Assembly: GCF_029714305.1 (NCBI RefSeq)
Contig: NZ_CP121647.1
Span: 4,050,501 to 4,114,500 of the forward strand
Direction: 5' to 3'
Length of the DNA stretch: 64,000 nucleotides
Source of the DNA: Bradyrhizobium sp. CB3481
GTDB lineage: Bacteria; Pseudomonadota; Alphaproteobacteria; Rhizobiales; Xanthobacteraceae
Shown: piece by piece, positions 55,814-64,000 of the stretch
Numbering within the stretch: the stretch's first letter is position 1
Layout of the letters: each line of letters begins with the position of its first letter
Position numbers and translations under genes: made by a program
Notes under the pieces: generated by a model
What the model saw: only the letters and a program-made list of their open reading frames with translations
Databases searched by the model: none
Told to the model about the DNA's origin: nothing

Positions 55814-56242
55814 ATGAGGCGCCTATTTCTCGTTCTCGGTGCGTTGGCTTGCCTCCTCATACCCGCTCTCGGCTTTTACGCTGTCCTGCGACTTGAAACG
55901 GCTCCTGTTTCGGAAGCCGAAACAATTGGCGTCTACGAGGTGGCAAACTGGGCGATTACCGACTGGGGAGACGGGGCAACGCTGACGCTCAACAAAGACA
56001 ATAGGTACGTACAGTCAATTCGGTTGAAGAACGGCAAAAGCCGCGATTCATCCGGCACCTACGCGATCGTCCGCGTAGGTGCGGATTTGTCAGTGCGGTT
56101 CTTCAATTTTGAGCTCATTCCCTCATTTGGGTTCGGCGCGCGTACTGACCACTGGGCGACCCAGGTGTGGCGCAACTGGCGCGGCCGCGTGCAGTTCTGC
56201 TACGATTCTGATGTGGGCTACTGCTACGTCAGGAAAGATTGA
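55814..56242 (+). CDS. membrane-anchored hypothetical protein
   Basis: A 142-residue protein: MRRLFLVLGALACLLIPALGFYAVL (signal or anchor helix), then a mostly beta domain (TIGVYEVANWAITDWGDGAT, SGTYAIVRVGADLSVRFFNF, TDHWATQVWRNWRGRVQFCY). Aromatic-rich strands suggest a small lipocalin- or barrel-like fold, with two cysteines near the end. ATG 55814 has a GAGGGGCAAG site. No family recognised. It follows glmU by 35 bases and may be cotranscribed. Confidence 0.6.
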   Translation: MRRLFLVLGALACLLIPALGFYAVLRLETAPVSEAETIGVYEVANWAITDWGDGATLTLNKDNRYVQSIRLKNGKSRDSSGTYAIVRVGADLSVRFFNFELIPSFGFGARTDHWATQVWRNWRGRVQFCYDSDVGYCYVRKD

Positions 56243-56977
56243 TTCCACGCCAGCAAGTTTAGTAAGCGTCGCTCGGATGAGCGCAGCGACATCCGGAATT
56301 ACGACTTATCCCGCACATCACTGTGCTCATCGGGCTCGCGGTGAACAGCCATGATCGGGGGCGCTGCGTTCGTGCTGTGAAGCATAGCCTCTTGTCAGCT
56401 ATAGCGCGCCCAGACGTCTCAGATTCCAAACGGCCAATTCGTTGCTCGATTTCTTCTGAAACGACGGAACAAGTGCTTTCCTAAAGCGTTTGATCGCTCG
56501 GTTGATCGATTGGTTTCTCGCACCATCCCGCGCCAACCGTGACGAGTGCCGATAAAGACCGATGCCACGGGTGACAGGCGTCCGACGGGACCGACGTCTC
56601 AAGGCTAGCGGTCCGAAGGCCAGGGTCCAAGCGGCCAGTGCAAAGCGAGGATCAACCCTGCGGCAGCCGCCAGTCTGTCCGCAGCTAAACTGGCAATGTA
56701 ATGCGAGGCGAAAGCAAAGGGCCACCGGTCGCTCCGGTGGTCTTTTTCGTGGGTTGCTGCCGAGCCGCTGTCTCGAATGCCGAAGGGCGGTTTATCCGCG
56801 CATGCTTTCCTCGGCATCGGACGCTTCTGAGCTATCTCGTGAATGGCGCTGATTGCGCACACCCTTCACAACACTGTTATTGCGACGCGTCGCACTCTTC
56901 GTCTCCCTCAACTGGGCGTCCGGCGCCTGTTGTTGTACCCTTCGCAGAGCAATCGCATGATCGCCCGGAGGATTTCC
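56243..56977. other. long intergenic region with half-palindrome and orphan terminator
   Basis: About 735 bases without a convincing gene. Contents: a half palindrome gctcggatgagcgcagcgac at 56271-56297 (family of 10215-10303), then about 400 bases of low-coding sequence, then an orphan terminator at 56719-56747. The region may encode a small RNA or hold decayed DNA. Confidence 0.5.
56719..56747 (+). terminator. orphan rho-independent terminator, possible small-RNA 3' end
   Basis: GCCACCGG-TCGCT-CCGGTGGT then CTTTTTCG on the plus strand: an 8-bp perfect stem plus T5. No plus-strand gene lies in the preceding 475 bases, and the next gene begins 230 bases later. The transcript it ends is unknown. 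Confidence 0.65.
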
Positions 56978-57463
56978 ATGACCGCCGTCCTACTCAACCG
57001 CCGGAACCTCCTCGCTGCCGGCGGCTCCATCCTCGCTACCGGTGTCTCCGGGCTGCTGCCCGCCCGAGCGGAAGGCCTCGCACCGACTCTTTCGATGTCC
57101 GGCGGAGCCAACAACTACATCAAGGGCGCGGCGATCGTGGATCGGATCGGCAAGGGGGGCTTCTGGATGAGCGGCACGGTGCGCCGGGCAGGCGACGGGG
57201 CGCCGCTGGCCGGGCAGCGCATCCAGATCTGGGCGCACACGACCGAAGGGCGGGAGCACGAGCCGCAGAGTCATGGTGCCACGCTCACCGACAAGAACGG
57301 GGCGTTCCGCCTGGAGATACCGCAGATCATTCCGGTCTTTGGCCAACCGCATGGTCACCTCGCCTATGACAGCGGTGAATTCAAAACCGTCTTCCTGCGT
57401 CCCGTGATGCGGAGCGCAAAGGATACCAGCCTGGAGGCGCACTTCGTCCTTCAGCCGGCCTGA
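56978..57463 (+). CDS. Tat-exported protein of the intradiol-dioxygenase fold
   Basis: A 161-residue protein. The N-terminus LNRRNLLAAGGSILATGVSG is a twin-arginine signal with RR-N-L-L, so it is exported folded, normally with a cofactor. The mature domain resembles an intradiol dioxygenase core: SGTVRRAGDGAPLAGQRIQIW, GATLTDKNGAFRLEIP and GQPHGHLAYD. HxH (PHGH) matches the histidine ligands, but the two tyrosine ligands appear replaced (GAFR and PVFG). ATG 56978 has GGAGG 7 bases upstream. It is followed 20 bases later by a haem-type ferric reductase-like membrane gene. Confidence 0.75.
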   Translation: MTAVLLNRRNLLAAGGSILATGVSGLLPARAEGLAPTLSMSGGANNYIKGAAIVDRIGKGGFWMSGTVRRAGDGAPLAGQRIQIWAHTTEGREHEPQSHGATLTDKNGAFRLEIPQIIPVFGQPHGHLAYDSGEFKTVFLRPVMRSAKDTSLEAHFVLQPA

Positions 57464-57482
57464 CCGAATTGGGAATACAGGA

Positions 57483-58112
57483 ATGAGATTGGCAAAGGTG
57501 ACCCTGATCTGGGCCGCCCTTGCAGCCGCCATTGGCGTACCGATCGCCGCTGCAGCAGTGAGCCCGCTGCTCGCATGGCGCGACTGGGTCTACATACTGG
57601 CCAGCTTCGCTGGGATTGTCGCTCTTAGCCTTGTGCTCGTTCAGCCTTTGCTGATTGGCGGATACCTACCGGGACTGTCAGCTTATCGTGGACGGCGCAC
57701 ACATCACTGGATCGGCGGCGCGCTGGTCATGGCGGTGGTGATCCACGTCGGGGGCCTTTGGATCACCAGTCCCCCTGATATGATTGACGCCCTTCTGTTC
57801 TCATCGCCGACGCCGTTTTCCCCCTGGGGCGTGGTCGCCATGTGGGCCATCTTCACCGTCGCGATGGTAGCTGCACTCCGCCGGCGATTGGGACTGCGAG
57901 CGCGGACCTGGCGTATCGTCCATATGCCCCTCGCTATTGTCATCGTCGTAGGAGGTGCGGTCCATGCCATACTGATCGAGGGGACGATGGAGACGGTCTC
58001 GAAGGCGGTGCTTTGCGCGCTGGTCCTCGCGGCGACCGCAAAGGTCATGGTTGATCTACGCGTGTGGAGAAGGCGAAAGACGTTGCGCGGAGAGAGCGTG
58101 GCGCGACAGTAA
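57483..58112 (+). CDS. ferric-reductase-like transmembrane protein
   Basis: A 209-residue inner-membrane protein with about five to six spans. Histidines lie within the spans: RTHHWIGGALVMAVVIHVGGLW and RTWRIVHMPLAIVIVVGGAVHAI, the pattern of two b-type haems in ferric reductase/NOX-like (FRD) domains. The loop is short and there is no flavin domain. The gene is 20 bases after the Tat-exported gene, as MsrQ (haem) follows MsrP (Tat, molybdenum) in other bacteria. Likely role: delivers electrons to the exported partner. Confidence 0.85.
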   Translation: MRLAKVTLIWAALAAAIGVPIAAAAVSPLLAWRDWVYILASFAGIVALSLVLVQPLLIGGYLPGLSAYRGRRTHHWIGGALVMAVVIHVGGLWITSPPDMIDALLFSSPTPFSPWGVVAMWAIFTVAMVAALRRRLGLRARTWRIVHMPLAIVIVVGGAVHAILIEGTMETVSKAVLCALVLAATAKVMVDLRVWRRRKTLRGESVARQ

Positions 58113-58178
58113 ACCGAGCGGAGCTGATGGGGGCAATGACGGACGTGGCACCATGTCGTTACTGTGTCGGTAGGCGCC

Positions 58179-60350
58179 TCATTTAAGCCCTCGGGCAATC
58201 TTGCCTTTGATCTTCTCCGCATCCGCTGGGTCCGGCTTGAGCGATAACGCCAGCTCCCAGGATTTACGCGCCTCGTCCTGGCGGCTCGTCCGCCAGTACG
58301 CATCGCCAAGATGGTCTCTGGTTTCGCTGCTGTTTGGCTCGAGCGCGGCCGCGCGCTCCATGAGCTTGATCGCCTCCTGATAGTCGCCGCGACGGTAGTA
58401 CGCCCAGCCGAGGCTATCGAGAATGTTGCCGTCATCCGGCTTGAGCTTGGCGGCCTTCTCGAGCAGCGCCAGGCCTTCCTTCAGCTTGATATTCCGGTCG
58501 ATCCAGTTGAAGCCGAGCTGATTGAGAACCGAGGGCTGATCTGGATCGAGCTCCATCGCCTTGAGAAAATCCGCCTCGGCCTGGGGCCATTTGCCGAGCC
58601 GCTCATAGCTCACGCCGCGAAGCTGCCAGTAGAGCCAGTGCGCCTTCTCCGGCTTGCCGGCCAGCTCGATCGCCTTGCTGTAATCTTTCACGGCGCGTTC
58701 GAAATCGCTTTTGCCGCGGTAGGCATCGGCGCGAAGGCCATAGGCGCGCGCATTTTTCGGATCGAGGCGGATCGCCTCGCTGAAATCCCGGATGGCGCTG
58801 ATATTGTCGCCCTTGTCCTGGTAGGCATGGCCGCGATTGAAATAGGCCGCCACATGTTTCGGGTCGAGCCGGATGGCCTGGTCGAAATCCCTGATGGCAC
58901 GGTCGCTATCGCCCTTGCTGGAATAAGCGCTGCCGCGGTTGTAATACGCCTTCGCATCTTTCGGATCGAGCTGGATCGTCTCGTCGAACTGCCGGATGGC
59001 GCGATCGTAATCGCCCATGAAGAAGTAAACCGACCCGCGGTTGAAATGGGCCGCGACATGTTTCGGGGCGAGGCGGATCACCTCGCCGTAATCCTCGACC
59101 GCACGGGCGTTGTCGCCCTTGTCCTTGTAGGCATTGCCGCGATTGTAATACGCGACCACATATTTCGGATCGAGCCGGATCGCCTCGTCGTAATCCTTGA
59201 TGGCGCGGTCGTTATCGCCCTTGTGGGCGTAGGCGGTGCCGCGGCTGTAATGGACCATCGCATCCTTGGGATCGAGCCGGATCGCCGCGTCGAATTCCCC
59301 GATGGCGCGGTCGCGATCGCCCTTGTGGGCGTAGGCAACGCCGCGATTGTAATAGGCAGCCGCATATTTCGGGTCGAGGCGGATCGCCTCGCTGTAATCC
59401 TTGATGGCGCGGTCGTTGTCGCCTTTCCCCTTGTAGGCATTACCGCGATCGAAATAAGCCGCCACATATTTCGGATCGAGCCGGATGGCCTCGTCGAAAT
59501 CCTTCCTGGCCCGCGCGGCGTCTCCCTTGTCTTGATAGGTCCGCCCGCGAATCTCGTAGGCCAGCGCATATTTCGGATCGAGCCGGATCGCCTCGTCGTA
59601 GTCCCTGATGGCGCGGTCGTAGTCGCCCTTGAAGAAGTAGGCGCCGCCACGATGCAAATGGGTGCTGGCATTCTTGGGATCGAGGCGGAGCGCCTCGCTG
59701 TAATCGCTGATGGCGCGGTCGTGATCGCGCTTGCCGGTGTAGGCAAGCCCGCGATTGAAATAGGCCTTGGCAAAATTCGGGTCGAGGCGGATCGCCTCAT
59801 TATGATCGGCGATAGCGCGGTCGCTGTCGCCCTTGCCGGCGTAGGCATTGCCGCGATTGCTGTAGGCATCCGCAAATTTCGGATTGAGGCGGATCGCCTC
59901 GCCGAAATCCTTGATGGCGCGGTCATAGTCACCCTTGCTGTGGTAGACCTTGCCGCGACCTTCGTAAGCGAGCGCGTATTGCGGATTGATATGGATGGCC
60001 TCGTCGAGATCCGCGATGGCGCGATCGTAATCGCCCTTCGCGTGGTGCGCGCGGCCGCGCGCGTTATAGGCGCGTATAATTTTGGGATCGATGCGGATCG
60101 CCTCGTCGTAATCCTTGATGGCGCGGTCGTAATCGCGCCTGGAGTAGGCATAGCCGCGGTTGACATAGGCGTTGGCGCGGCTCGTCTCGCTCTCCGCCGT
60201 GCCGCGCGCCAGCACAGCCGTGCATCCGGCGATCTTGCGATCCTCGTCGCCGATTTGCCCGCAATCCTCCCACGCCCTGTCCGCGGCGCGGGTCGGCGGC
60301 GCCAGCACGGTCAGGAACGTCACAGCCAGGAAAAGGCAACGCCAGGACAT
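58179..60350 (-). CDS. exported tetratricopeptide-repeat protein
   Basis: A 723-residue exported protein: signal peptide ends PPTRAA, a short Cys-containing region (WEDCGQIG, IAGCTAVLA), then about 15 near-identical 34-residue TPR units in tandem (residues about 70-570; for example AYYNRGNAYKDKGDNARAVE) and about four divergent C-terminal units (RRGDYQEAIKLMERAAALEP). The DNA has a 102-bp period. ATG 60350 has GAGGATGAA as ribosome site; an in-frame ATG lies at 60365. Probably a scaffold for envelope complexes; no partner can be named. Confidence 0.88.
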   Translation of the reverse strand: MSWRCLFLAVTFLTVLAPPTRAADRAWEDCGQIGDEDRKIAGCTAVLARGTAESETSRANAYVNRGYAYSRRDYDRAIKDYDEAIRIDPKIIRAYNARGRAHHAKGDYDRAIADLDEAIHINPQYALAYEGRGKVYHSKGDYDRAIKDFGEAIRLNPKFADAYSNRGNAYAGKGDSDRAIADHNEAIRLDPNFAKAYFNRGLAYTGKRDHDRAISDYSEALRLDPKNASTHLHRGGAYFFKGDYDRAIRDYDEAIRLDPKYALAYEIRGRTYQDKGDAARARKDFDEAIRLDPKYVAAYFDRGNAYKGKGDNDRAIKDYSEAIRLDPKYAAAYYNRGVAYAHKGDRDRAIGEFDAAIRLDPKDAMVHYSRGTAYAHKGDNDRAIKDYDEAIRLDPKYVVAYYNRGNAYKDKGDNARAVEDYGEVIRLAPKHVAAHFNRGSVYFFMGDYDRAIRQFDETIQLDPKDAKAYYNRGSAYSSKGDSDRAIRDFDQAIRLDPKHVAAYFNRGHAYQDKGDNISAIRDFSEAIRLDPKNARAYGLRADAYRGKSDFERAVKDYSKAIELAGKPEKAHWLYWQLRGVSYERLGKWPQAEADFLKAMELDPDQPSVLNQLGFNWIDRNIKLKEGLALLEKAAKLKPDDGNILDSLGWAYYRRGDYQEAIKLMERAAALEPNSSETRDHLGDAYWRTSRQDEARKSWELALSLKPDPADAEKIKGKIARGLK

Positions 60351-60494
60351 TTCATCCTCATTCAAAGCGCCCAGGCGAGGGCATCTCGATATCCGCTTTG
60401 GGCTAAACCCGTAAGTCGCTACGACGCGCTACCGGGTTCAAATTGGTCGGTGCTCCGGGCTTGGCGTCGATCGGGGTCCCAGGTTGGGGAATCC

Positions 60495-60587
60495 GTAGGG
60501 TGGGCAAAGGAGCGTAAGCGACGTGCCCACCATCGATCACCGAGTGTGTTGCTCGATGGTGGGCACGCTTCGCTTTGTCCACCCTAC
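60495..60587. repeat. dispersed palindrome (GTAGGGTGGGCAAAG family)
   Basis: gtagggtgggcaaaggagcg and gcttcgctttgtccaccctac are inverted; the centre holds gtgcccaccatcgatc/cgatggtgggcac. The closest relative in the window is 18754-18854. It lies downstream of the TPR gene start region. Confidence 0.8.
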
Positions 60588-60699
60588 GGCACCGTCAATG
60601 TGACTGCCCGACGGGCAAATCAGTTCCGATTTTCGGAAATAAACGTCAAGCGAACAGTTTCCGATAATCAGAAATATTTCGCTTCCGTTTTCACCCAAA

Positions 60700-61105
60700 T
60701 CGGCGGCATAACTGCGCCCGTCTCACCGCGAGATGAGGGGCGTTGGCCATCGTCACCGACGCGCGGGGAGATGCGATGGACGCCGATGCCATGACGGACG
60801 AGTGTGGCTAACGCGTACGGTGAAGTCGTGTGGTTCTGGCGCCGTGGTGCTGGCGTTAAGCCCGAAGGTAGCGAAAGCCGCTCGCGGGCGACGGAGGCAA
60901 AAGAGCCGTTCTCCGGGAAGAGCGCGAAGTAAGCCGTAAAGCCATTGCGCAGGGAAGGCCGGGATGCTCCCGCCGAACCTGTATGCTCGTGTGCATGCTT
61001 TTTTTGCGCATAACCGCACACGAGACCGCGGGTGCGGCGTGCACCCGGTCTTCCCTGCGCCCTCATTTTCGATGGGGGCAACAGAAGATGCAAACCTCGG
61101 GCAAT
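60700..61105. repeat. dispersed high-copy-type repeat, non-coding
   Basis: About 400 bases with short direct and inverted motifs and no convincing gene; frames on both strands give low-complexity, Arg/Pro/Ser-rich products. From memory this sequence type recurs in Bradyrhizobium genomes and is often mis-annotated as spurious ORFs. A hairpin gcgggtgcggcgtgcacccg sits at about 61030-61050. It may be a non-coding RNA or repeat. It can only be confirmed by a genome-wide search. Confidence 0.5.
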
Positions 61106-61140
61106 CCATGTCGCGAGAATGCTGCCTCATACTCAGTTGT

Positions 61141-61241
61141 CGTCACCCGCGCACGCGGGTGACCCAGTATTCCAGAGACAGCAGTGATTGAACCGAGAAA
61201 CCGCGGCATACTGGATCCCCCGCCTGCGCGGGGGATGACAG
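61141..61241. repeat. dispersed intergenic palindrome (CACCCGCG..CGCGGGTG family)
   Basis: Hairpin cacccgcgcacgcgggtg, an inverted pair ccagtatt and atactgg over about 50 bases, and hairpin atcccccgcctgcgcggggg-at. It is related in layout to the first part of 16066-16180. It lies just upstream of glmS. Confidence 0.7.
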
Positions 61242-61416
61242 GCGTGTGTTGGGTCGCTGTCTCCGGGGCGTTTCGAAGGAACAGGGCCCTCCGTTAAGCT
61301 TTCCGCTTAAGACTGTCTCAATACGCAACAATTATTGAGTACCGGTCGGCCTGCCATTGCCGCTAAGAGAGACGCGGGTTGCGACGCGTTCCGTCGATTT
61401 GGGGAAATTGAACCGC

Positions 61417-63243
61417 ATGTGCGGCATTGTCGGCATTCTTGGAAAAGCTCCGGTCGCGGAGCTCCTGGTGGATTCACTCAAGCGGCTTGAATATCGCGGC
61501 TATGATTCGGCCGGCGTCGCCACGCTGGAAGGCGATCATCTTGAACGCCGCCGCGCCGAAGGCAAGCTGAAGAACCTGGAAAAGCGGCTCGACGCCGAAC
61601 CGCTGCAGGGCCACACCGGCATCGGCCACACACGCTGGGCGACCCACGGCAAGCCGACCGAGAACAACGCGCATCCGCACGCGACCGAGCGCGTGGCGGT
61701 GGTCCACAACGGCATCATCGAGAATTTCCGCGAGCTGCGTGAGGCGCTGGAGAAGAACGGCGCGGTCTTCAAGACCGAAACCGATACCGAGATCGTGCTT
61801 CATCTCGTCGACAGTTTTCTGCAGAAGGGCATCAAGCCGGTCGAGGCGGTGAGGGCGGCGCTGTCGGAGCTGCGCGGCGCGTTCGCGCTCGGCTTCATCT
61901 TTGCCGGCAATGACGATTTGATGATCGGCGCGCGCAATGGCCCGCCGCTCGCGGTCGGCCATGGCGACGGCGAAATGTATCTGGGATCGGACGCGATCGC
62001 GCTCGGGCCGTTCACCGATATGATCAGCTATCTCGAGGACGGCGACTGGGTGGTGCTGACGCGCATGGGCGCCACCGTCTACGACAAGAACAATGCGATC
62101 GTGCAGCGCGAGGCGGTCAAGCACAGCGCCGCGACCTCGCTGGTCGACAAGGCCAACTACCGCCACTTCATGGCCAAGGAGATCCACGAGCAGCCCGAAG
62201 TGGTCGGGCATACGCTGGCGCGCTATGTCGACATGGCGAGCGAGCGGGTGATGCTGCCGGTCAAGCTGCCGTTCGACTTCAAGGACATCCAGCGCATTTC
62301 GATCACGGCCTGCGGCACCGCGAACCTTGCCGGCTACGTCGCCAAATACTGGTTCGAGCGGCTGGCGCGCCTGCCGGTCGAAATCGATATCGCCTCCGAA
62401 TTCCGCTACCGCGAGGCGCCGCTCCGCAAGGGCGATCTTGCGATCTTCATTTCGCAGTCCGGCGAGACCGCCGACACGCTGGCCGCGCTGCGCTACGCCA
62501 AGGCCGAGGGCGCTCACACCCTGTCTGTCGTGAACGTGCCGACCTCGACGATCGCGCGCGAAAGCGAAACCGTACTGCAGACGCTCGCCGGTCCCGAGAT
62601 CGGCGTCGCCTCGACCAAAGCCTTCACCTGCCAGTTAATGGTGCTGGCCTCGCTCGCGGTCGCCGCCGGCAAGGCGCGCGGCGAATTGTCCGATGAGGAC
62701 GAGGCCAAGCTCGTCCACGGCCTCGTCGAGATCCCGCGCCTGATGACGGCGGCGCTGACCATCGAACCGCAGATCGAGAAGCTGGCGCGCGACCTCTCGA
62801 AATCGAAGGACGTGCTCTATCTCGGCCGCGGCACCAGCTATCCGCTGGCACTGGAGGGCGCGCTGAAGCTGAAGGAAATCTCCTACATTCACGCCGAGGG
62901 TTATGCCGCCGGCGAGCTCAAGCACGGGCCGATCGCGCTGATCGACGAAAATATGCCGGTCGTGGTGATCGCGCCCTATGACCGTGTGTTCGAGAAGACC
63001 GTCTCCAACATGCAGGAAGTCGCGGCCCGCGGCGGCAACATCATTTTGATGACCGACGCCAAGGGCGCGGCGGAGGCCACCGTCGACAGCCTGGTCACCA
63101 TCGTGCTGCCGGACATGGCGGCGACGTTCAGCCCGATGGTCTATGCCGTCCCGGTGCAGCTGCTGGCCTATCATACCGCCGTGGTGATGGGCACCGACGT
63201 CGACCAGCCGCGAAATCTCGCGAAATCGGTAACGGTCGAATAG
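61417..63243 (+). CDS. glmS: glutamine--fructose-6-phosphate aminotransferase (isomerising)
   Basis: GlmS makes glucosamine-6-phosphate from fructose-6-phosphate and glutamine, the first step to UDP-GlcNAc. The 608-residue protein begins MCGIVGILG, so Cys1 (after Met removal) is the glutaminase nucleophile; GHTRWATHG and the glutaminase loop are present. Two SIS domains follow (SITACGTANLAGYVAKYW, FISQSGETADT, YLGRGTSYPLALEGALKLKE), ending in KSVTVE. Start 61417 is the conserved MCGI; the longer frame is upstream non-coding. No ribozyme-type leader is visible; the gene is not adjacent to glmU. Confidence 0.97.
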   Translation: MCGIVGILGKAPVAELLVDSLKRLEYRGYDSAGVATLEGDHLERRRAEGKLKNLEKRLDAEPLQGHTGIGHTRWATHGKPTENNAHPHATERVAVVHNGIIENFRELREALEKNGAVFKTETDTEIVLHLVDSFLQKGIKPVEAVRAALSELRGAFALGFIFAGNDDLMIGARNGPPLAVGHGDGEMYLGSDAIALGPFTDMISYLEDGDWVVLTRMGATVYDKNNAIVQREAVKHSAATSLVDKANYRHFMAKEIHEQPEVVGHTLARYVDMASERVMLPVKLPFDFKDIQRISITACGTANLAGYVAKYWFERLARLPVEIDIASEFRYREAPLRKGDLAIFISQSGETADTLAALRYAKAEGAHTLSVVNVPTSTIARESETVLQTLAGPEIGVASTKAFTCQLMVLASLAVAAGKARGELSDEDEAKLVHGLVEIPRLMTAALTIEPQIEKLARDLSKSKDVLYLGRGTSYPLALEGALKLKEISYIHAEGYAAGELKHGPIALIDENMPVVVIAPYDRVFEKTVSNMQEVAARGGNIILMTDAKGAAEATVDSLVTIVLPDMAATFSPMVYAVPVQLLAYHTAVVMGTDVDQPRNLAKSVTVE

Positions 63244-63335
63244 TCAAGTGACAATTGGCTGTCACGCCGGCTCTTCAAAAACCTGCTAGGATGGCTTAGC
63301 TGCATCAAGCCGGCTGCTCTGACCTGGAACCACGG

Positions 63336-64000
63336 ATGAACCGCGAAGAACTGCCCCCGACGACGCCTCCGGACGCCCCCTTGCCGGAGGAAGCGCACCC
63401 GCCGGGGCTGATGGCCCGTTTCCGGAACTATTTTCTGACCGGACTGATTGTCGCAGGGCCGGTCGCGATCACCCTCTATCTGACCTGGTGGTTCGTGAAC
63501 TGGGTGGACAGCATTGTCCGTCCATTCGTGCCGACGGTCTACCGTCCCGAAACCTACCTGCCGTTCGGTCTGCCCGGCTCCGGGCTGATCGTTGCCGTGG
63601 TCGCGCTGACGCTGCTCGGCTTCCTCACTGCCAATCTGATCGGCCGGACGCTGGTCGACCTCGGCGAGCGGTTGCTCGGCCGGATGCCGGTGGTGCGCGC
63701 GATCTATCGCGGCCTCAAGCAGGTGTTCGAGACGCTGTTCTCCGGCAAGGGATCGAGCTTTCGCCGGGTCGGCCTGGTCGAATTTCCTTCGCCCGGCATG
63801 TGGTCGATCGTCCTGATCTCGCAGGCGCCGAGCGCCAATGTCGCCAGCCAATTGCCCGGCGAGGAGGAGCATATCTCGGTGTTCCTGCCCTGCGCGCCGA
63901 ACCCGACCACGGGCTTCTTCTTCTACGTGCCACGCAGCAAGATCATCGAAGTCGACATGACGACCGAGGACGCCGCGACACTGATCATGTCCGCCGGCGT
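63336..64000 (+). CDS. DUF502 membrane protein (partial)
   Basis: The frame from ATG 63336 is open to the window end (about 221 residues visible). N-terminal Pro/Glu-rich tail (MNREELPPTTPPDAPLPEEA), then two membrane segments (FLTGLIVAGPVAITLYLTWW; LIVAVVALTLLGFLTANLIG) and DLGERLLGRMPVVRAIYRGLKQV, typical of DUF502. KGSSFRRVGLVEFPSPGMWS and FVPCAPNPTTGFFFYVPR-type motifs follow. Members are inner-membrane proteins of unknown function. The gene runs off the window. Confidence 0.85.
   Translation, partial: MNREELPPTTPPDAPLPEEAHPPGLMARFRNYFLTGLIVAGPVAITLYLTWWFVNWVDSIVRPFVPTVYRPETYLPFGLPGSGLIVAVVALTLLGFLTANLIGRTLVDLGERLLGRMPVVRAIYRGLKQVFETLFSGKGSSFRRVGLVEFPSPGMWSIVLISQAPSANVASQLPGEEEHISVFLPCAPNPTTGFFFYVPRSKIIEVDMTTEDAATLIMSAG

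Noticed and set aside
58179..60350. Tandem 102-bp units reminiscent of a CRISPR or satellite
   Set aside because: They are in-frame coding repeats of TPR units with substitutions at fixed positions; no spacers and no cas genes.
58311..60794. 827-codon open frame antisense to the TPR gene
   Set aside because: Same effect: the repeats of the TPR gene generate an open antisense frame with periodic sequence; no ribosome site or family.
61357..61416. glmS ribozyme-type leader
   Set aside because: The glmS riboswitch-ribozyme belongs to Firmicutes and relatives; the leader here is short, lies after palindromic repeats and shows no core sequence.

Overview
The window looks like a chromosomal segment of a high-GC alphaproteobacterium of the Bradyrhizobium/Nitrobacteraceae type. 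The evidence is the gene complement (an ndvB/ndvC-like cyclic beta-glucan locus, two Omp25/RopB-type porins, PEPxxWA-CTERM and H-NS-type proteins), the SOS boxes of the alphaproteobacterial form GTTC-N7-GTTC, and dispersed intergenic palindromes of kinds I associate with Bradyrhizobium. No tool was run; product names come from reading motifs and from knowledge of the families.

Layout. 0-6.7 kb: a SnoaL-like protein, uvrA, two porin-like outer-membrane proteins and ssb; uvrA and ssb each carry their own SOS box. 6.9-13.8 kb: a DUF2306 membrane protein, gyrA, a GAF histidine kinase, a fumarase/aspartase-superfamily lyase and a small secreted protein. 14-17.3 kb: a forward housekeeping run of coaD, two cyclophilins, a small periplasmic protein between them, and queA. 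17.4-24.5 kb: an inserted-looking block separating queA from tgt. It holds a sorbosone-dehydrogenase-like protein, asd with a putative Thr/Ile/Lys leader-peptide attenuator, a PepSY protein, a TetR regulator with a patatin-like lipoprotein (two matching 21-bp operators), a frameshifted SDR gene and a divergent HxlR regulator. 24.5-37.6 kb: tgt, a leucine-rich-repeat protein, cysK with an orphan BrnA-like gene, a caspase-fold protein, an EamA transporter, a RidA protein, secreted hypotheticals, a formyltransferase and a PAS/GAF HWE-type kinase with its response regulator.

37.6-46.7 kb is a gene-poor accessory stretch. It contains very small membrane proteins, amplified and broken zinc-ribbon genes, an H-NS-like protein, a PEP-CTERM protein, orphan hairpins that may mark small RNAs, and a truncated gene. 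It ends at tRNA-Lys(UUU), whose 3' end faces it, so it may be a decayed integrative element.

46.9-54.1 kb carries the cyclic beta-glucan locus (ndvB, an ndvD candidate, ndvC) and two envelope proteins. 54.4-64 kb carries glmU, a Tat-exported dioxygenase-fold protein with a ferric-reductase-like haem membrane protein, a 723-residue TPR protein, a block of dispersed repeats, glmS and the start of a DUF502 membrane protein. GlmS and GlmU are the first and last enzymes of UDP-N-acetylglucosamine synthesis. QueA and Tgt both serve queuosine. UvrA, SSB and GyrA serve DNA maintenance.

Most novel signals: the asd attenuator, the two-operator TetR regulon, a Tgt that has lost all four zinc ligands, the Tat dioxygenase-fold/haem-membrane pair, and the decayed accessory region with zinc-ribbon amplification and candidate small RNAs.
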